Below, piece after piece: positions 5,316 through 7,722 of a stretch of 7,722 nt of DNA (the stretch's first letter is position 1; each line of letters starts with the position of its first letter). This DNA is from Yoonia sp. (lineage in GTDB: Bacteria > Pseudomonadota > Alphaproteobacteria > Rhodobacterales > Rhodobacteraceae): assembly GCA_020627605.1 (NCBI GenBank), contig JAHDGO010000085.1, forward strand, positions 1 through 7,722, read 5' to 3'. Both the position numbers and the translations under genes were made by a program. Below the pieces are notes generated by a model that saw only the letters and a program-made list of their open reading frames with translations, searched no databases and was not told the DNA's origin.

Positions 5316-5615
5316 GGGCTGTTTCCACGAAGACGGTAACGTACTACTCAGTCATAGGCGATGTCATCCAAACCGCATAGTGATCCCAAACTGATGAATG
5401 CCTATGCATCTTACCTTCTTAACCGGCCAGAAGATGGTCTCAGTCTCGGGGATGACGTTCCGTTTGCGGCCTCTCAGACTGCGGTTTGCGCGCATCATTG
5501 GATGGTGGATATTGTTGCGAAGCGGGCCAATCAAGTCAGGACTTTTGCCAGCAGCCATGGTCGACATCCAAGATCACCCGTGATTGACACATTTTGCAGC
5601 GGGGGGCGGTGACTT
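5316..5615. other. Intergenic region without a convincing gene
   Basis: About 300 bp between the divergent Imm8-like gene and the glycosylase, and therefore expected to hold both promoters. Three overlapping open frames (5361-5612 plus, 5398-5583 plus, 5364-5567 minus) have no ribosome-binding site and no recognisable product. CATAGGC (5353-5359) and GCCTATG (5400-5406) form a weak 7-bp inverted repeat. I could not assign a clear promoter. Confidence 0.5.
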
Positions 5616-6806
5616 GTGAACATTCCCGTCCTGTCCAACGCCGCCGCCCGCCGCGTTTTTCTGGCCCGGCACGGCCTGGCCGAGCGGCCATCCGGCCCTG
5701 GCAAGGGCGCTGATCTGCAAGGCGTGATCGACGATCTGGGTTTTGTCCAGCTGGACAGCGTCAATACCTTTGCGCGCGCCCATGACATGATCCTGTGGTC
5801 GCGCAGGCAGCGCTACCGCCCCAAGGCGCTGCAGCATCTGCTGCATCGGGACCGGCAGCTGTTTGAGCATTGGACCCATGACGCCGCCACCATCCCGATG
5901 GCCAGTTTTGCCCATTGGCGCCTGCGCTTTGCCCGTGACGCGACCCGGATGGAAAGCCGCTGGCAGGACTGGCGGCGCGGCGATTTCATGGCAAAGATCG
6001 ACGACGTGCTGCGCCATATCGCCGACAATGGCTGCTGTACCTCTGGCGATGTGGGCAAGGATGAAAGCCGCGGGTCAGGCGGCTGGTGGGACTGGCATCC
6101 GTCGAAGACTGCGCTGGAATACCTCTGGCGGTCCGGCCAGTTGTCGGTCGTGCGCCGCGATGGCTTTACCAAGGTTTATGACCTGACAGAGCGGGTGATC
6201 CCGGCAGAGCATCTGAACCGGCGGCATCATGTTGATGACACCATCGACTGGTGCTGCACCGGCGCGCTGGACCGTCTGGGCTTTGCCACCCATGGGGAGT
6301 TGGCCGCCTTCTGGGATCATATCACGCCGGAAGAGGCCAAGACATGGTGCCGCGCGGCACTGGCCGAGGGCCGCATTGTTGCGCTTGATGTTGCGGGTGC
6401 CGACGGCAAGCTGCGGCGGTCCTATGCGAGGCCCGACCTGATGGATGGGCCAGTGCCGGAGGTCACGCCACGCTTGCGCATCCTCTCCCCCTTCGACCCG
6501 GCCCTGCGTGATCGCAAACGGGCAGAGCGTCTTTTCGGTTTTCACTACCGGATCGAGATTTTCGTGCCTGCGCCGCAGCGCCAGTATGGTTACTACGTTT
6601 TCCCAGTGATCGCAGGTGACCGCATGATCGGGCGCATCGACATGAAGCGCGAGGGCACAACATTGTCGGTGCGCGCCTTCTGGCCGGAGCAAGGCGTGAA
6701 AATGGGTGCCGGGCGGCTGGCCGCGCTGGACAAAGAGCTTGCCCGCGCAGCACAGTTTGGCGGCTGCGCGGATGTCGTCATGGCAGAGGGTTGGATGCGC
6801 GCCTAG
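5616..6806 (+). CDS. YcaQ/AlkZ-like winged-helix DNA glycosylase
   Basis: A 396-residue protein of the HTH_42 family, which includes E. coli YcaQ and Streptomyces AlkZ, glycosylases that unhook DNA interstrand crosslinks and remove bulky N-alkyl purines. Q45-L46-D47 in FVQLDSVN matches the catalytic Q-hydrophobic-D motif of the YcaQ-like branch, rather than the Q-x-Q of AlkZ. Other family blocks are [11 protein letters not shown] (53-63), [10 protein letters not shown] (85-94), the winged-helix stretch [11 protein letters not shown] through [11 protein letters not shown] (166-196), and ILSPFDP...[11 protein letters not shown] (289-309) with [10 protein letters not shown] (311-320). Length is near the family's (about 400). 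The start is GTG 5616, with a GGGGGGCGG tract upstream. It probably has its own transcript. The stop overlaps the dapA stop tail to tail. It sits where dapA and smpB would often be adjacent. Confidence 0.9.
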   Translation: MNIPVLSNAAARRVFLARHGLAERPSGPGKGADLQGVIDDLGFVQLDSVNTFARAHDMILWSRRQRYRPKALQHLLHRDRQLFEHWTHDAATIPMASFAHWRLRFARDATRMESRWQDWRRGDFMAKIDDVLRHIADNGCCTSGDVGKDESRGSGGWWDWHPSKTALEYLWRSGQLSVVRRDGFTKVYDLTERVIPAEHLNRRHHVDDTIDWCCTGALDRLGFATHGELAAFWDHITPEEAKTWCRAALAEGRIVALDVAGADGKLRRSYARPDLMDGPVPEVTPRLRILSPFDPALRDRKRAERLFGFHYRIEIFVPAPQRQYGYYVFPVIAGDRMIGRIDMKREGTTLSVRAFWPEQGVKMGAGRLAALDKELARAAQFGGCADVVMAEGWMRA

Positions 6807-7624
6807 TTCAACAGCCCCGCATGCACCATGGCCGCGCGGATCTTTTCCTTCGTGCCGTCCGTCAGTTCGGTGAGGGGAGAGCGCACCTCGGCACTGCACA
6901 GCCCCAGCAGTGACATGCCGTATTTCGCACCCACCAGACCGGGTTCTGTGAACACGGCTTCATGCAGCGGCATCAGGCGGTCCAATTGGGTCAGCGCGCC
7001 AGCGAAGTCACCTGACAGCGTGCTTTCCTGAAACTCAGCGATCATCTTAGGCGCAATGTTCGCGGTGACCGAGATACAGCCCACCCCGCCATGGGCGTTG
7101 AACCCCAGCGCGGTCGCATCCTCGCCAGACAATTGCACGAAATCCGCACCACAGGTCATCCGGGTCTTGGGCACGCGCGACAGGTCGGCGGTGGCGTCCT
7201 TTACCCCGATGATCATCTCATGCTTGGCCAACTCGCCCATGGTGGCCGGTGTCATGTCGACGACGGACCGGGGCGGGATGTTGTAGATCACAATCGGCAG
7301 GCCGCAGTCGGCGGCGGCGGTGAAATGCGCGATCAGCCCGGCTTGCGTGGGTTTGTTGTAATAGGGTGTGACCACCAGTGCGGCATCGGCCCCGGCGGCC
7401 TTGGCTGCCTGCACCAGACGGACGGTTTCGGCGGTGACAACGGTTTCAACCACCAGATCGTGTTCGGCGTGGGTCAATGTCGGGCTTTCGCCTGTTGTGC
7501 CCACGGGCACCAGACCATGGCTGCCCTGATCCACATGCCAGTTCACAAGTTTTTTCAGCGCGTCCACGTCAACCTGGCCGTTCGCAAACGGCGTGACGAG
7601 GGCGGGGAGTGATCCCTTAAACAT
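6803..7624 (-). CDS. dapA: 4-hydroxy-tetrahydrodipicolinate synthase with internal deletion
   Basis: DapA condenses pyruvate with aspartate semialdehyde, the first committed step to diaminopimelate and lysine. Here it has 273 residues instead of about 290. Present are LPALVTPF (6-13), VGTTGES with the active-site Thr pair (41-47), [10 protein letters not shown] (85-94), IYNIPPR with Y114 and R119, and the Schiff-base lysine K142 in GVKDA. Against E. coli DapA, residues V63 and T64 are neighbours, whereas E. coli has 17 residues between the equivalent positions, including strand PVIAG and the GTGAN motif. The junction is at 7435/7436 and the frame is kept. ATG 7624 is chosen because AAGAAGGA lies upstream; ATG 7669 lacks this and adds a non-family tail. 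Losing a core TIM-barrel strand should abolish or weaken function. This could be a real mutation or a sequence or assembly error. Confidence 0.9.
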   Translation of the reverse strand: MFKGSLPALVTPFANGQVDVDALKKLVNWHVDQGSHGLVPVGTTGESPTLTHAEHDLVVETVVTAETVRLVQAAKAAGADAALVVTPYYNKPTQAGLIAHFTAAADCGLPIVIYNIPPRSVVDMTPATMGELAKHEMIIGVKDATADLSRVPKTRMTCGADFVQLSGEDATALGFNAHGGVGCISVTANIAPKMIAEFQESTLSGDFAGALTQLDRLMPLHEAVFTEPGLVGAKYGMSLLGLCSAEVRSPLTELTDGTKEKIRAAMVHAGLLN

Positions 7625-7644
7625 GGCACGCTTCCTTCTTGTGG

Positions 7645-7662
7645 TGGGGCCATTTAGCCCCA
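7645..7662 (-). promoter_or_regulatory. Hairpin in dapA 5' leader
   Basis: TGGGGC (7645-7650) pairs with GCCCCA (7657-7662) around CATTTA, just upstream of the dapA ribosome-binding site. It does not cover the AAGGA. It may modulate translation or RNA stability; no lysine riboswitch is visible. Confidence 0.35.
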
Positions 7663-7678
7663 TGGTCAAATCGCGCGG

Positions 7679-7707
7679 ACACTAGGCTGCAGCGGCCCAT
7701 TGGACAA
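7679..7707 (-). promoter_or_regulatory. Weak candidate dapA promoter
   Basis: On the minus strand TTGTCC (7707-7702) and TAGTGT (7684-7679) are separated by 17 bp. The -35 is fair and the -10 poor. If the edge gene below is real, dapA could instead be read from an upstream promoter. Confidence 0.2.
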
Positions 7708-7722
7708 GCCCCAGATATCGGG
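7682..7722 (-). CDS. Possible C-terminal end of an upstream gene (cut by window edge)
   Basis: One minus-strand frame is open from the right edge to TAG at 7682-7684 and encodes 12 residues, RYLGLVQWAAAA. It looks like a plausible protein tail, and the stop lies 57 bp before dapA on the same strand. With only 12 codons, no family can be named and the call is weak. Confidence 0.3.
   Translation of the reverse strand, partial: RYLGLVQWAAAA

Noticed and set aside
5361..5612. Small plus-strand frame of 83 codons between the Imm8-like gene and the glycosylase
   Set aside because: There is no ribosome-binding site, no recognisable motif, and competing frames of similar length on both strands.
6075..6899. 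Minus-strand open frame of 274 codons
   Set aside because: It runs antisense through the glycosylase, which has clear family motifs, and into the end of dapA in another frame.
7091..7612. Plus-strand open frame of 173 codons
   Set aside because: It is an antisense shadow of dapA, rich in Gly, His and Gln without recognisable motifs.
7625..7669. Upstream ATG at 7669 as dapA start
   Set aside because: It adds a basic tail not found in DapA and lacks an SD, while ATG 7624 has AAGAAGGA upstream and the family's [13 protein letters not shown] start.

Overview
The window looks like chromosomal DNA from an alphaproteobacterium of the Rhodobacterales (roseobacter) type. The reasons are a GC-rich coding style, a SmpB, a DapA, a 3-mercaptopyruvate sulfurtransferase and an aminotransferase that all read like roseobacter proteins, a small zinc-ribbon protein, a bacterial delta-class carbonic anhydrase, and a CtrA-type TTAA-N7-TTAA box. 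This assignment comes from reading the proteins by eye, not from a search. I see no tRNA, rRNA, IS element, CRISPR array or replication origin.

Layout, left to right. An unidentified partial plus-strand reading frame ends at 131. It converges on a 99-codon minus-strand zinc-ribbon protein (166-465). Next is a minus-strand pair, sseA (1761-2624) followed after 2 nt by a PLP aminotransferase (574-1758), preceded by an unusual 11-bp-periodic GTACAG repeat. A small glycine-rich hydrophobic protein (2811-3086, minus) has a hairpin behind it and a palindrome-rich leader in front of it. A minus-strand delta-class carbonic anhydrase (from about 4197 down to 3352) ends in a textbook intrinsic terminator (3296-3334). 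It is fronted by a palindromic CtrA-like box (4246-4262). smpB (4430-4903) lies downstream of an Imm8-like immunity gene (4956-5315), both on the minus strand. After about 300 bp with no convincing gene comes a plus-strand YcaQ/AlkZ-like DNA glycosylase (5616-6806). It converges on dapA (6803-7624, minus), and the two stop codons share the palindrome CTAG. A possible partial minus-strand gene end lies at the right edge.

How the genes relate. Most are housekeeping: lysine and peptidoglycan precursor synthesis (dapA), ribosome rescue (smpB), sulfur transfer (sseA) and amino-acid transamination. The glycosylase and the orphan immunity-like gene sit between dapA and smpB, which are neighbours in many alphaproteobacteria, so this interval looks like a small accessory insertion.

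The two most striking observations are internal to otherwise ordinary genes. First, DapA lacks about 17 residues in frame, including the conserved strand ending in the G-x-G-[SA]-N motif, which should damage the TIM barrel. Second, the carbonic anhydrase has a clear signal peptide in frame but no ATG, GTG or TTG to start it. Either it uses a non-standard CTG start, or a one-base difference has separated it from a GTG nearby. I do not see a convincing new multi-gene system here. The candidate novelties are the regulatory DNA around the carbonic anhydrase, the sseA upstream repeat and the orphan immunity gene.
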